From assembly GCF_017352375.1 (NCBI RefSeq), contig NZ_JAFEVR010000010.1, positions 124,001 to 188,000 on the forward strand: a stretch of 64,000 nucleotides of DNA, given 5' to 3'. Shown here piece after piece: positions 34,572-42,904 of the stretch. The number at the start of each line of letters is the position of its first letter. Position 1 is the first letter of the stretch. The translations under genes and the position numbers were made by a program. A model generated the notes under the pieces. It was not told where the DNA came from and searched no databases. It saw only the letters and a list, made by a program, of their open reading frames with translations. This stretch comes from Mycolicibacterium sp. S2-37 (GTDB lineage: Bacteria; Actinomycetota; Actinomycetes; Mycobacteriales; Mycobacteriaceae).

Positions 34572-35573
34572 TCAGGGGACCCGGACGGCCTGCAGCACCG
34601 CGTCGACAACCGCGTCGGCGGTGACATCCGCGCTGGCCGCCTCGAACCCGAGGATCAGCCGGTGGCGCAGCACGCGGTGGGCCAGCCGGCCGATGTCCTC
34701 GGGCAGCACGTGCCCCCGGCCCGACAGCACCGCCAGCGCGCGGGCCGACTGGCACAGCGCGATGGTGGCACGCGGGCTGGCACCGTATTCGACGAAGCGG
34801 GCGAGCTGTTTGGGCAGATACTGGCCGGGCCGCCGCGTCACCTCGACCAGGCGGCTGGCGTACTGGACCAGGACACGGTCCATGTGGACATGGCGCACCA
34901 CGTCCTGGGCGCGGCGGATGTCGTCGAGGGAGACCACCGGCGCGCTGCGGTGGCTGCGGTCGTAGATGCCGGCGTCGATGCGGGCCATGACCTCGACCTC
35001 TTCGTCGGCGGTCGGGTACTGCAGCAGATCCTTGAGCATGAATCGGTCGGTCTGCGCCTCCGACAGTGGATAGGTGCCCTCCTGGTCGACCGGGTTCTGC
35101 GTGGCGATCACCAGGAACGGCTCCGGGATCGGATAGACCTGGCCGGCGATGGTGGTCTGCCGCTCCTCCATCGCCTCGAGCATCGCGCTCTGGGTCTTCG
35201 CGCTCGACCGGTTGATCTCGTCGAGCAGCACGATGTTGGCGTGCACCGGGCCGAGCTGGGTGACGAAGCTGTTGGTGGCGGACTCGTAGATCTGGGTGCC
35301 GACGATGTCGCTGGGCAGCAGGTCGGGCGTGCACTGGATGCGCTGGAAGGCGCCGTCGATGGCGTCGGCGACCACACGCGCGGCCGTGGTCTTGGCCAGG
35401 CCCGGGACACTCTCGATGAGGACGTGGCCGCCGGTGAGCAGCCCGACGAGAAGCGACTCCCTCAGATTCTGTTGGCCGACGACCTTGGCGGAGAACGCCT
35501 CCGACACCGCCCGCACGACCTGCTGGGTATGGGCCATCGCCCGCTGATCGGGCTGTGTTCGCGCAGCAGTCAT
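34572..35573 (-). CDS. MoxR-type AAA+ ATPase
   Basis: A 333-residue AAA+ ATPase from ATG 35573 (MTAARTQPDQRAMAHTQQVV); an ATG at 35606 would add 11 residues. Walker A appears as ESVPGLAKTT (about 54-63), Walker B as IVLLDEINR, sensor 1 as IATQNP. MoxR ATPases work as chaperones for metal insertion or complex assembly, coupled with DUF58 and VWA proteins, which follow here. The six-gene minus-strand operon (30658-35573) has overlaps or gaps of at most 4 nt throughout. Confidence 0.94.
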   Translation of the reverse strand: MTAARTQPDQRAMAHTQQVVRAVSEAFSAKVVGQQNLRESLLVGLLTGGHVLIESVPGLAKTTAARVVADAIDGAFQRIQCTPDLLPSDIVGTQIYESATNSFVTQLGPVHANIVLLDEINRSSAKTQSAMLEAMEERQTTIAGQVYPIPEPFLVIATQNPVDQEGTYPLSEAQTDRFMLKDLLQYPTADEEVEVMARIDAGIYDRSHRSAPVVSLDDIRRAQDVVRHVHMDRVLVQYASRLVEVTRRPGQYLPKQLARFVEYGASPRATIALCQSARALAVLSGRGHVLPEDIGRLAHRVLRHRLILGFEAASADVTADAVVDAVLQAVRVP

Positions 35574-35741
35574 CCCGCGGTGATTACCCGGAGCGGCTGC
35601 TTTCACACCACGGCGGCTACGCCGAGGGCGAACCCGACACCGAAAGACGTGCGGGTGATCGCGGAGCCGACGAATCCAACTGGGAGCGCGCTAGCATTTT
35701 CCTGAGAGTCGGGGAATCGGGCTGGGGGACGGGAGACGGGG

Positions 35742-36368
35742 ATGGAGCCGATCGGAGCACCGCGAAATCAGCGTTCGGACGCGTTCGCCAATGTGCACCG
35801 GATCGTAGCGGCAGCGCGGGAGGTCTTCGCCCGCGACGGGGACACCGCGACGCTGAGCCAGGTGGCCGCCACAGCCGGAGTCGCCAACGCGACGCTCTAC
35901 CGGCACTTCCCGAACCGGCGGGCGCTGGCCGCGGCGGTGTACGAGGACATCGTCGAGAACGAGATCAAACCGGCGATCGTGGCGCTCAGTAAGGATGCGC
36001 CCCGCGAATCCTTCATCGACGCGCTGTCCCGCCTGGAAGACGTGATGTTCAAGCAGCAGCCGTTGCTCGCGTCGATCGGCGATCTGGCCGAGCTGACGGT
36101 CCGGCTGCTCACCCGCGACCGCGACCGGCTCAACGCGATGATCAGGCTCTCGCAGGAGACCGGTCACCTACGGCCGGACCTGACCGCCGACGACGTGGCG
36201 ACCTTCGTGGCGATGGTGACCACGGCATCGGTGGCCATGAATCAGCCCCGGCCGCTGCGCCGCCGCTACCTCAGTCTGATGTTCGACGCCTTCAGCGCGA
36301 CGGGTTCGACACCGTTGCCGCCGGTCAGCTCCGGGCGGGGCCGGGCCACCGTCGCGCTTGATGGTTAA
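35742..36368 (+). CDS. TetR/AcrR-family regulator
   Basis: A 208-residue regulator. HTH at about 17-65: RIVAAAREVFARDGDTATLS, QVAATAGVANATLYRHFPNR. The C-terminal domain (80-195) ends in a Ser/Pro/Arg-rich tail. It is divergent from moxR with about 168 nt between; GGAGACGGGG precedes the ATG. No clear palindrome was found in the gap, so its target may be elsewhere. Downstream are small secreted proteins. Confidence 0.85.
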   Translation: MEPIGAPRNQRSDAFANVHRIVAAAREVFARDGDTATLSQVAATAGVANATLYRHFPNRRALAAAVYEDIVENEIKPAIVALSKDAPRESFIDALSRLEDVMFKQQPLLASIGDLAELTVRLLTRDRDRLNAMIRLSQETGHLRPDLTADDVATFVAMVTTASVAMNQPRPLRRRYLSLMFDAFSATGSTPLPPVSSGRGRATVALDG

Positions 36369-36410
36369 ATATTCTAAGTACCCGATGCCCCACAACCTCC
36401 GGAGTGCCTC

Positions 36411-36695
36411 GTGACCAGGATGGACCGCTATTCACGCGCCCTCGTCGTCGCATGCGGCGTGGTCGCGGCTTCGCTCGGATTCGGCGCCGCGTCGGCAGGC
36501 GCGCAACCGCCCCCGCCGCCACCGCCGCCGCCCGTGCTGGGCGAGGTGCCGCCGGCGTGGGCGCCACCGAAACCGGCCGAGAAGTGGGCGGGACAACCGG
36601 TGGTCTGGAGTTCGGGCTGGGGCGGCCGCTGGGGCGTGTGGATCAACGGCGGCTTCATCACGCTGTCGTCGAACCCGGTGACCAACGGCGGCTGA
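36411..36695 (+). CDS. Small secreted Pro-rich protein
   Basis: A 94-residue secreted protein (GTG 36411, preceded by GGAG; ATG 36420 is an alternative). Signal peptide up to about ASAGA, then a run of nine prolines, then a Trp/Gly-rich tail (WSSGWGGRWGVWINGGFITL) that would fold as a small beta element. No cysteine. The type is common in mycobacteria but its function is unknown. Confidence 0.72.
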   Translation: MTRMDRYSRALVVACGVVAASLGFGAASAGAQPPPPPPPPPVLGEVPPAWAPPKPAEKWAGQPVVWSSGWGGRWGVWINGGFITLSSNPVTNGG

Positions 36696-36786
36696 TCCAC
36701 CACACTTCTACCGGGATACCGTTATAGCTAGCTGCGCTATATAGTTGCTTCGGCGCATCCGATGACCGATGAGGCAGGAAACGACA

Positions 36787-37254
36787 ATGAGTGGACTGGG
36801 CAAGCGCGCAGCACGGGTGGGTGTCGCCCTGGCCGCAGCAGCCTCGGCATACCTGAGCACGCCCGGAACGGCATCGGCCGACGCGACCGACGATTATCCG
36901 ATTCCGCGCCGGATCATCCACACCACCTGTGACGTCGAGCAGTACATGGCCGCCGTGCGGGATACCAGCCCGGTGTATTTCGAGCGCTACATGATCGACC
37001 GGAGCAACCGTCCGGCCGACGTCCAGCAGATGGCGTTCGACCGCATCCACTGGTTCTTCTCACTGGATCCCGTTGCGCGTCGCCAGTATTCCGAGGACAC
37101 CGCGACCAACGTGTTCTACGAGCAGACAGCCACCCGCTGGGGCAACTGGGCGAAGCTGTTCTTCAACAACAAGGGCGTCGTCGCCCATGCCACCGATGTG
37201 TGCATGAACTACCCCAAGGGCGACATGTCCGTGTGGAGCTGGCCCGCCAGGTGA
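36787..37254 (+). CDS. DUF5078-like secreted protein
   Basis: A 155-residue protein with a signal peptide (RAARVGVALAAAASAYLS, cleavage after TASA) and a mature domain typical of mycobacterial DUF5078: DDYPIPRRIIHTTCDVEQYM, PVYFERYMIDRSNRPADVQQ, and NWAKLFFNNKGVVAHATDVC. Two cysteines (in HTTCDVEQ and TDVCMNY) may form a disulfide. ATG 36787 follows GAGGCAGG. A TATAGT box (36740-36745) lies upstream within an inverted repeat (TATAGC...GCTATA). Its stop overlaps the methyltransferase GTG. Confidence 0.82.
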   Translation: MSGLGKRAARVGVALAAAASAYLSTPGTASADATDDYPIPRRIIHTTCDVEQYMAAVRDTSPVYFERYMIDRSNRPADVQQMAFDRIHWFFSLDPVARRQYSEDTATNVFYEQTATRWGNWAKLFFNNKGVVAHATDVCMNYPKGDMSVWSWPAR

Positions 37255-37892
37255 CGGCCGCCGTCCAGCGCCGAGGCCTCAATTCCGCGATCACCCGCTT
37301 CTGGAGTATCGCCGCACCGGTCTACGACACCCAGGTGCTGCAGCGATGGGTCTACCGGCCCGCCCAGGACGAGGTGATCGCCGCACTCCGCGAGCGCGGC
37401 TCCCGCCGCATCGCCGACGTCGGTTGCGGCACCGGCATCCTGGCCGACCGCATCCAGCGCGAACTCGAGCCCGACGAGGTGTTCGGCGTCGACATGTCCG
37501 AGGGCATGCTGGCCCAGGCGAGCGCCCGGTCGACCAGGGTGTGGTGGATGCGCGGCCCAGCGGAGAAGCTGCCGTTCGCCGACGGCGCCTTGGAGGCCGT
37601 CGTCAGCACCTCGGCGTTCCACTTCTTCGATCAGCCCGCGGCGCTTCGCGACTTCCACCGTGTCCTGGCGCCCGGCGGGCTGGCTGCCGTGGCGACCATC
37701 AGCGTGAGCTATCCCGAAGCGCTCGACCGGCTGACCGCGGGCCGCTTCAATCCGGCCCACAACCCGTCGCCGGCCGAGCTGCGCGCGCTGTTCAGCGACG
37801 CGGGCTTCACGGTCGTCGACCAGCGTCCGGTGGGACGACCGCTGTGGACCAAGGTGATCAACGACGTGATCACCGTCGGTGTGAAGGACTGA
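37251..37892 (+). CDS. SAM-dependent class I methyltransferase
   Basis: A 213-residue methyltransferase. Motif I IADVGCGTGILADRI (about 44-58), the acidic-loop FGVDMSEGML, and the post-motif VVSTSAFHFFDQP are those of UbiE/MenG-like small-molecule methyltransferases. GTG 37251 overlaps the stop of the secreted DUF5078 gene (GTGA), an unexpected coupling of an exported and a cytoplasmic protein. Substrate unknown. Ends 4 nt from the convergent SRPBCC gene. Confidence 0.88.
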   Translation: MTAAVQRRGLNSAITRFWSIAAPVYDTQVLQRWVYRPAQDEVIAALRERGSRRIADVGCGTGILADRIQRELEPDEVFGVDMSEGMLAQASARSTRVWWMRGPAEKLPFADGALEAVVSTSAFHFFDQPAALRDFHRVLAPGGLAAVATISVSYPEALDRLTAGRFNPAHNPSPAELRALFSDAGFTVVDQRPVGRPLWTKVINDVITVGVKD

Positions 37893-37896
37893 CGCC

Positions 37897-38367
37897 TCAG
37901 GCGCTGAAGCGGTCGTGCAGGCGGCGCAGCGTCTCCTCGATACCCGCCGCGTTGCGCCGGGCGAAGCCGGTGCGTTCGTAGTAGTCGAACCGGTCCTTGA
38001 GCGCGCCGGTGTCGCGGAAGTCGAAGGTCTCGGTGACCCGCGAGCGTCCGGGGGCGATCTCCTCGACCTCCCACCGCCAGTGGTGTCCGAACGGGTGACG
38101 CCACTCGATCAGGCGGCCCGGGTTCAGCGCGGTGACGGTGCTGGTGATCCGGTAAGGCACCCCGGCCATCCGCATCTTCGTCGAAAAGCGTGCGCCGGCA
38201 ACCAGTTCCGCCGGAGCGTCGATGTTGGCGCCCACGGTGCCCGAACCGTCGAACTCGTGGTGGCGGCGCGGGTCGGCAATGAGCGCGAACACCTCGGCCG
38301 CGGGCGCATCCACCTCGACCGAACGGCTGACCTGCCCGGGACCGTTGTCCACGACCGTCACGCTCAT
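37897..38367 (-). CDS. SRPBCC-fold (polyketide cyclase/START-like) protein
   Basis: A 156-residue SRPBCC domain: SRSVEVDAPAAEVFALIADP, RITSTVTALNPGRLIEWRHP, SRVTETFDFRDTGALKDRFD. The cavity-type fold binds hydrophobic ligands. Its start overlaps the stop of the SDR gene upstream (ATGA), so the two are coupled; a binding protein with a dehydrogenase suggests handling of a hydrophobic alcohol or ketone. No ligand can be inferred. Confidence 0.85.
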   Translation of the reverse strand: MSVTVVDNGPGQVSRSVEVDAPAAEVFALIADPRRHHEFDGSGTVGANIDAPAELVAGARFSTKMRMAGVPYRITSTVTALNPGRLIEWRHPFGHHWRWEVEEIAPGRSRVTETFDFRDTGALKDRFDYYERTGFARRNAAGIEETLRRLHDRFSA

Positions 38368-39200
38368 GACAGTGCCTTCGCGCTCACGAGCTCGATACTG
38401 CGGTCCCACAGCCGCTCGGCCAGTCCCGCGTCGTCGGCGAGCTTGTTGGGCTTCACCAACTTGTGCTTGACGTAGTACTCACCGGACCGCCAGTCGCGCC
38501 CCGGCGCGGCCGATGCCAGCCACACCAGCTCGTCGGACCCCTGCTCGGGCCCGATCAGCGCCAGATGCCTCAGCGGGGTGCGGTAGAGCAGTCCGAACAT
38601 CGGATTGCGCACTTCGGCACTGAAATTCGACGCCACCGGGCCGGGGTGGAATGCCGCGGTCGAGATGCCTGACGCGTGGTGACGGCGGTGCAGTTCCCGG
38701 GTGAACAGGATGTTCGCCAGCTTGGAGGACGCGTAGGCCAGCGCGCCGTGCTGGCGCTGGACCGCGTCGAGGTCGTCGAAGTCGACGCGCACGAATCTGC
38801 TGGCCATGCTGGAGGTGTTGAGCACCGCGGCCTGCGATTCGGCGAGCCGGTCGAGCAGCAGCGTCGTCAACAGCAGCGGCGCAAGGTGATTCACCTGGAA
38901 CGTCTTCTCGAAACCGTCGACGGTCATCTCGCGGGTGTTCATCATGCCGCCGGCGTTGTTGGCCAGCACGTCGATGCGCGGATAGGCCTCGAGTAGCCGG
39001 CCCGCGAGATCGCGCACCTGCGAGAGGTCGGCGAAGTCGCAGACGAACGATTCGACACCCAGCGCCGTGGCCACCGCGGCGGTCTTCTGCGGCGACCGTC
39101 CGACCACCACGACCGTCTCGCCGCTGCGGTGCAGCCGTTTCGCCGCAGCGGCGCCGAGGCCGTCGCTGGCCCCGGTGATGACGATGGTCCGTCCGGCCAC
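38364..39200 (-). CDS. Short-chain dehydrogenase (retinol dehydrogenase/oxidoreductase type)
   Basis: A 278-residue SDR: TGASDGLGAAAAKRL (about 9-23), NNAGG, catalytic Ser in LNTSSMAS and YASSKLAN with catalytic Tyr/Lys. It is similar to WWOX/retinol dehydrogenase-like SDRs abundant in mycobacteria. GTG 39200 gives VAGRTIVITGASDGLG; further-upstream codons are not family-like. It follows the mmpL gene by 32 nt and is coupled to SRPBCC downstream. Confidence 0.88.
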   Translation of the reverse strand: MAGRTIVITGASDGLGAAAAKRLHRSGETVVVVGRSPQKTAAVATALGVESFVCDFADLSQVRDLAGRLLEAYPRIDVLANNAGGMMNTREMTVDGFEKTFQVNHLAPLLLTTLLLDRLAESQAAVLNTSSMASRFVRVDFDDLDAVQRQHGALAYASSKLANILFTRELHRRHHASGISTAAFHPGPVASNFSAEVRNPMFGLLYRTPLRHLALIGPEQGSDELVWLASAAPGRDWRSGEYYVKHKLVKPNKLADDAGLAERLWDRSIELVSAKALS

Positions 39201-39232
39201 TGCTACCCCTTCCGCTGGTCCCGCGAACGAGC

Positions 39233-42142
39233 CTACGGGGCCGGGACGAACTCCGGGTTCTTCGGCGGCGGCGGTGATCCAGGCGATGGCCACGGCGAGG
39301 GCACCGGTGCGCTGCGCACCCGCTGCGGCCACCAGAACCACTTGCCCATCATGGCCGCGATCGCCGGGGTCATGAACGCCCGGACCACAAGGGTGTCGAA
39401 CAGCAGACCCAGACCGATCGTGGTGCCCACCTGCCCGATCACGGTCAGCTCGCTGACCGCCATCGAGATCATCGTGAACGCGAACACCAGACCGGCTGCG
39501 GTCACCACCGAGCCCGAACCGCCCATCGCGCGGATGATGCCGGTCTTCAGGCCTGCGTGTATCTCTTCCTTCAACCGCGACACCAGGAGCAGGTTGTAGT
39601 CCGCGCCGACCGCCAGCAGGATGATCACCGACATCGCCAGCACCATCCAGTGCAGTTCGATGCCGAGCAGGTGCTGCCAGATCAGCACCGACAGACCGAA
39701 CGACGCTCCCAGCGACAACACCACCGTGCCGACGATCACCGCCGACGCCACGATGCTTCGGGTGATGATCAGCATGATGATGAAGATCAGCGCCAGCGCA
39801 GCGATCGCCGCGATGACCAGGTCGTAGGTGTTGCCGTCGTTCATGTCCTTGAACGTCGCGGCACTACCGCCCAGGTAGATCTTCGAACCCTCCAGCGGCG
39901 TGCCCTTGATGGCCTCCTTGGCGGCCGTCTCGATGCGGTCGATCTTCTCGATGCCCTCCGGGGTCAACGGATCGCCGTCGTGGCTGATGATGAAGCGGAC
40001 CGCATGGCCGTCCGGCGACAGGAACTGCTCCATACCCCGCTTGAAGTCGGCGTTCTGGAAGACCTCCGGTGGCAGATAGAACGAGTCGTCGTTCATCGAG
40101 GCGTCGAACGCCTCACCCATCGCCGACGAGTCCTCCTGCATCGCCGCCATCTGATCCTGCATCCCCTTCTGGGTGGAATGCATGTTCAGCATCATGGTCT
40201 TCATCGTCTTCATGGTCTGGATCATCTCGGGCATCATCGCGACCATCTGCGGCATCAGGGCGTCGAGCCGCTCCATCTGCGGAATGATCGCCTTGAAGTC
40301 GTCGGTCATGATGTTGATGCCGTCGAGCGTGTCGAAGACCGACCGCAGTGCCCAGCAGACCGGGATGTTGTAGCAGTGCGGTTCCCAGTAGAAGTAGTTG
40401 CGGATCGGCCGGAAGAAGTCGTCGAAGTTGGCGATGCTGTCCCGCAGCGCCTCGATGTCGACGACCATGCCCTTCATCTGCGTGACCATCGCATGGGTCA
40501 CGTCACTCATCTCCTTGGTGAGGCTCGCCATCCGCGTCATCGTGTCGATGGTGTTCTGCATGTCGTCGGCCTGCTTCAGCATCTGCGCCGTCAGGTCCTC
40601 GTTGTACTTGCGGGTCAACTCCTGCGAGGTGCCCTGCATGCTGATCTGGAACGGGATCGAGGTGTGCTCGATGGGCTTTCCGTCGGGCCGGGTGATGGCC
40701 TGCACGCGGGCGATGCCCTCGACCCGGAAGATCGCCTTGGCGATCTTGTCGATCACCAGGAAGTCCGCCGAGTTCCGTAGATCGTGATCGCTCTCGATCA
40801 TCAGCAGCTCGGGATTCATCCGGGCCTGGGAGAAGTGCCGGTCGGCCGCCGCGTACCCCTCGTTGGCCGGCAGGTCCGCGGGCAGATAGCTGCGGTCGTT
40901 GTAGTTGGTGCGGTAGCCGGGCAGGGTGAGCAGACCCACCAGCGCCAGCGCCACCGTCGCCACCAGGATCGGACCGGGCCAGCGGACCACCGCGGCGCCG
41001 ATCTTGCGCCAGCCGCGCACGCGCATCGCCCGCTTGGGTTCGAGCAGCCCGAAGCGGCTCGCCACCACCACGATCGCCGAGCCCAGGGTCAGCGAGGCGA
41101 CGACGGCGACCACCATGCCGATGGCCAGCGGCACACCAAGGGTCTGGAAGTACGGCAGCCGGGTGAAACTCAGGCAGTAGGTCGCACCGGCGATGGTCAG
41201 ACCGGAGCCGAGCACGACGTGCGCGGTGCCGCGGAACATCGTGTAGTACGCGGACTCCTTGTCCTCGCCGGTGCCTCTGGCCTCCTGATATCGGCCTATC
41301 AGGAAGATGGCGTAGTCGGTCGACGCGGCGATGGCCAGCGTGACCAGCAGGTTCGTCGCGAACGTCGAGAGGCCGATGATCTCGTGGTAACCGAGGAAGG
41401 CCACCACACCGCGGGATGCGGTCAGCGACAGCACCACCATGATGAGAACGGAGATCACCGTCAGCACGGACCGGTAGACCAGCAGCAGCATGATGATGAT
41501 GACGCTGAAGGTGACGGCTTCGATCAGCCGCATGCTGCGGTCGCCGGCGATGTGCTGGTCGGCGGCCAGGGCCGCCGGACCGGTGACATAGGCCTTGACA
41601 CCCGGCGGCGGCTGCAGCCCGGCGATGATCTGCTGCACCGCTTCGACCGATTCGTTGGCCAGCGCCTCGCCCTGGTTGCCTGCGAGTTTGACCTGGACGT
41701 AGGCGGCCTTGCCGTCGTTGCTCTGAGAGCCAGTGGCGGTGAGCGGATCGCTCCAGAAATCCTGGACGGACTGAACGTGCGTGGGATCGGCCTCGAGTTT
41801 GTCGATCATCTGGTCGTAGAACGCGTGTGCGTCATCGCCCAGCGGCTCCTGGCCCTCGAGCACGATCATCACGTTGCTGTCGGAGTCGCCCTCATTGAAG
41901 AGCTCGCCGACCTTCTTCATGGAGATCATCGACGGGGCGTCGTCCGGGCTCATCGAGACCGCACGCATCTGGCCGACCTCTTCGAGCTGAGGCACGACGA
42001 CGTTGAGCAGGGCGATGATCGCAACCCAGCCCAGGATCAGCGGCACCGCGAACATGCGGATGAGACGCGGGATCCACGGCCGCTTCGCCGGGCGGGCAGG
42101 CGGGAAGGCGTCGGTCGGTGCGTCGGTGGTGGGCGCGCTCAT
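39233..42142 (-). CDS. MmpL transporter with periplasmic coiled coil (MmpL4/5 type)
   Basis: A 969-residue RND transporter. First helix at about 28-48, then an extracytoplasmic domain, helices 200-390, a long Met/Ala-rich coiled-coil extension (about 515-690; DTMTRMASLTKEMSDVTHAM and MMPEMIQTMKTMKTMMLNMH), and helices 760-940. The coiled coil and partner MmpS mark the MmpL4/5 type, known for siderophore or drug export in other mycobacteria. Asp-Tyr pairs in STDYAIFLIGRYQ and GADYNLLLVSRLK are the proton-relay motifs. It overlaps mmpS by 4 nt. Substrate not determined. Confidence 0.95.
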   Translation of the reverse strand: MSAPTTDAPTDAFPPARPAKRPWIPRLIRMFAVPLILGWVAIIALLNVVVPQLEEVGQMRAVSMSPDDAPSMISMKKVGELFNEGDSDSNVMIVLEGQEPLGDDAHAFYDQMIDKLEADPTHVQSVQDFWSDPLTATGSQSNDGKAAYVQVKLAGNQGEALANESVEAVQQIIAGLQPPPGVKAYVTGPAALAADQHIAGDRSMRLIEAVTFSVIIIMLLLVYRSVLTVISVLIMVVLSLTASRGVVAFLGYHEIIGLSTFATNLLVTLAIAASTDYAIFLIGRYQEARGTGEDKESAYYTMFRGTAHVVLGSGLTIAGATYCLSFTRLPYFQTLGVPLAIGMVVAVVASLTLGSAIVVVASRFGLLEPKRAMRVRGWRKIGAAVVRWPGPILVATVALALVGLLTLPGYRTNYNDRSYLPADLPANEGYAAADRHFSQARMNPELLMIESDHDLRNSADFLVIDKIAKAIFRVEGIARVQAITRPDGKPIEHTSIPFQISMQGTSQELTRKYNEDLTAQMLKQADDMQNTIDTMTRMASLTKEMSDVTHAMVTQMKGMVVDIEALRDSIANFDDFFRPIRNYFYWEPHCYNIPVCWALRSVFDTLDGINIMTDDFKAIIPQMERLDALMPQMVAMMPEMIQTMKTMKTMMLNMHSTQKGMQDQMAAMQEDSSAMGEAFDASMNDDSFYLPPEVFQNADFKRGMEQFLSPDGHAVRFIISHDGDPLTPEGIEKIDRIETAAKEAIKGTPLEGSKIYLGGSAATFKDMNDGNTYDLVIAAIAALALIFIIMLIITRSIVASAVIVGTVVLSLGASFGLSVLIWQHLLGIELHWMVLAMSVIILLAVGADYNLLLVSRLKEEIHAGLKTGIIRAMGGSGSVVTAAGLVFAFTMISMAVSELTVIGQVGTTIGLGLLFDTLVVRAFMTPAIAAMMGKWFWWPQRVRSAPVPSPWPSPGSPPPPKNPEFVPAP

Positions 42143-42567
42143 GCGGACTTCACGAAGCAGTAGGTAAGGGCGTTCACGCCGCTTGCGGTCCTCTCGTCCT
42201 TGACTTCATCGTCGACCACGATGCGGCAGCCGATGCTGTCTCCATCGCCCTGGGCAAGGATGTTGGGGGCTGCCGAAGGAGCCGTCGTCTCCAGCACGAG
42301 CGTCCACGGAATGGCTGCGCCGTCCACGCGCTGGGGTTTGGCGTCCAGGTCCAAGTAGTTGATGTTGGCGTAGGAGCCGGATCCCCAGACCTCGTACCGG
42401 ACCACCTTCGGGTCGAACGGTTCGGGGTCATCGGCGAAGACGCGCGGCGTGACGGTGATGCCCTCGGAACCGAAGTAGCCGCGGACGCGGTGGACGGTGA
42501 ACCCGGCGATCACCACCACCACGATGATGACGATCGGTATCCACATCTTCTTGGCTAGACCCAGCAT
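42139..42567 (-). CDS. MmpS accessory membrane protein
   Basis: A 142-residue MmpS: one N-terminal membrane helix (about 8-28, IPIVIIVVVVIAGFTVHRVR) and a periplasmic beta-sandwich with VVRYEVWGSGSYANINYLDL and C-terminal RTASGVNALTYCFVKSA. MmpS proteins assist MmpL transporters in assembly or substrate transfer. It is first in the mmpS-mmpL operon; its 5' region contains an inverted repeat about 205 nt upstream shared with a divergent secreted-protein gene. Confidence 0.93.
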   Translation of the reverse strand: MLGLAKKMWIPIVIIVVVVIAGFTVHRVRGYFGSEGITVTPRVFADDPEPFDPKVVRYEVWGSGSYANINYLDLDAKPQRVDGAAIPWTLVLETTAPSAAPNILAQGDGDSIGCRIVVDDEVKDERTASGVNALTYCFVKSA

Positions 42568-42771
42568 CTACTTCCCCGACACTCGTAGAATTCTCGTCAC
42601 GGTCGGCCGGCCGCGCTGGGCGCGATCGTTCTCCGCAGATTGGCGTTGTCCTCGCTCAGCGCAGCGTCCGCAGCGCTACCGGATCCGGTGCCCGACGTGC
42701 GTCCGAGTGTCCGAGACACGTCCGATCCTCCTCGATCCTGGTGAAAACTTAGCCAATATAACCAGGAACCG

Positions 42772-42791
42772 TAAAGGATTGAAATCCTTAA
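42772..42791. promoter_or_regulatory. AAGGAT-TGAA-ATCCTT inverted repeat between mmpS and DUF732 gene
   Basis: Perfect 6-bp arms (42774-42779, 42784-42789) extend imperfectly outward to a 20-bp symmetry. It stands in an A/T-rich island (GGTGAAAACTTAGCC...) inside the 337-bp divergent region. Candidate site for a dimeric repressor of mmpS-mmpL or of the secreted gene. Confidence 0.5.
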
Positions 42792-42840
42792 TGCAGCATC
42801 CACCTCACCAGCGGAGACGCCCGTCACAGGTTGCCCAGAA

Positions 42841-42856
42841 TGTGATCCCGGTCACT
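42841..42856. promoter_or_regulatory. CRP-type site upstream of the DUF732 gene
   Basis: TGTGATCCCGGTCACT matches the CRP-family consensus TGTGA-N6-TCACA at nine of ten specified bases. Its centre is about 56 nt upstream of the predicted transcription start at about 42904, so it could be an activator site. Confidence 0.6.
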
Positions 42857-42868
42857 TCCCCCAGGCTA

Positions 42869-42897
42869 CTGACGTTTAGCATGTCTAGCGGTATTAT
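42869..42897 (+). promoter_or_regulatory. Promoter CTGACG-N17-TATTAT for a leaderless DUF732 transcript
   Basis: -35 CTGACG (42869-42874), 17-bp spacer, -10 TATTAT (42892-42897). Transcription should start about 7 nt on, at the ATG 42905. There is no Shine-Dalgarno, so translation from a leaderless message is likely. Confidence 0.65.
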
Positions 42898-42904
42898 CCC
42901 CGCC

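Noticed and set aside
40784..42163. Plus-strand 459-codon frame antisense to MmpL
   Set aside because: Antisense shadow. No domain, and the opposite strand has all MmpL motifs.
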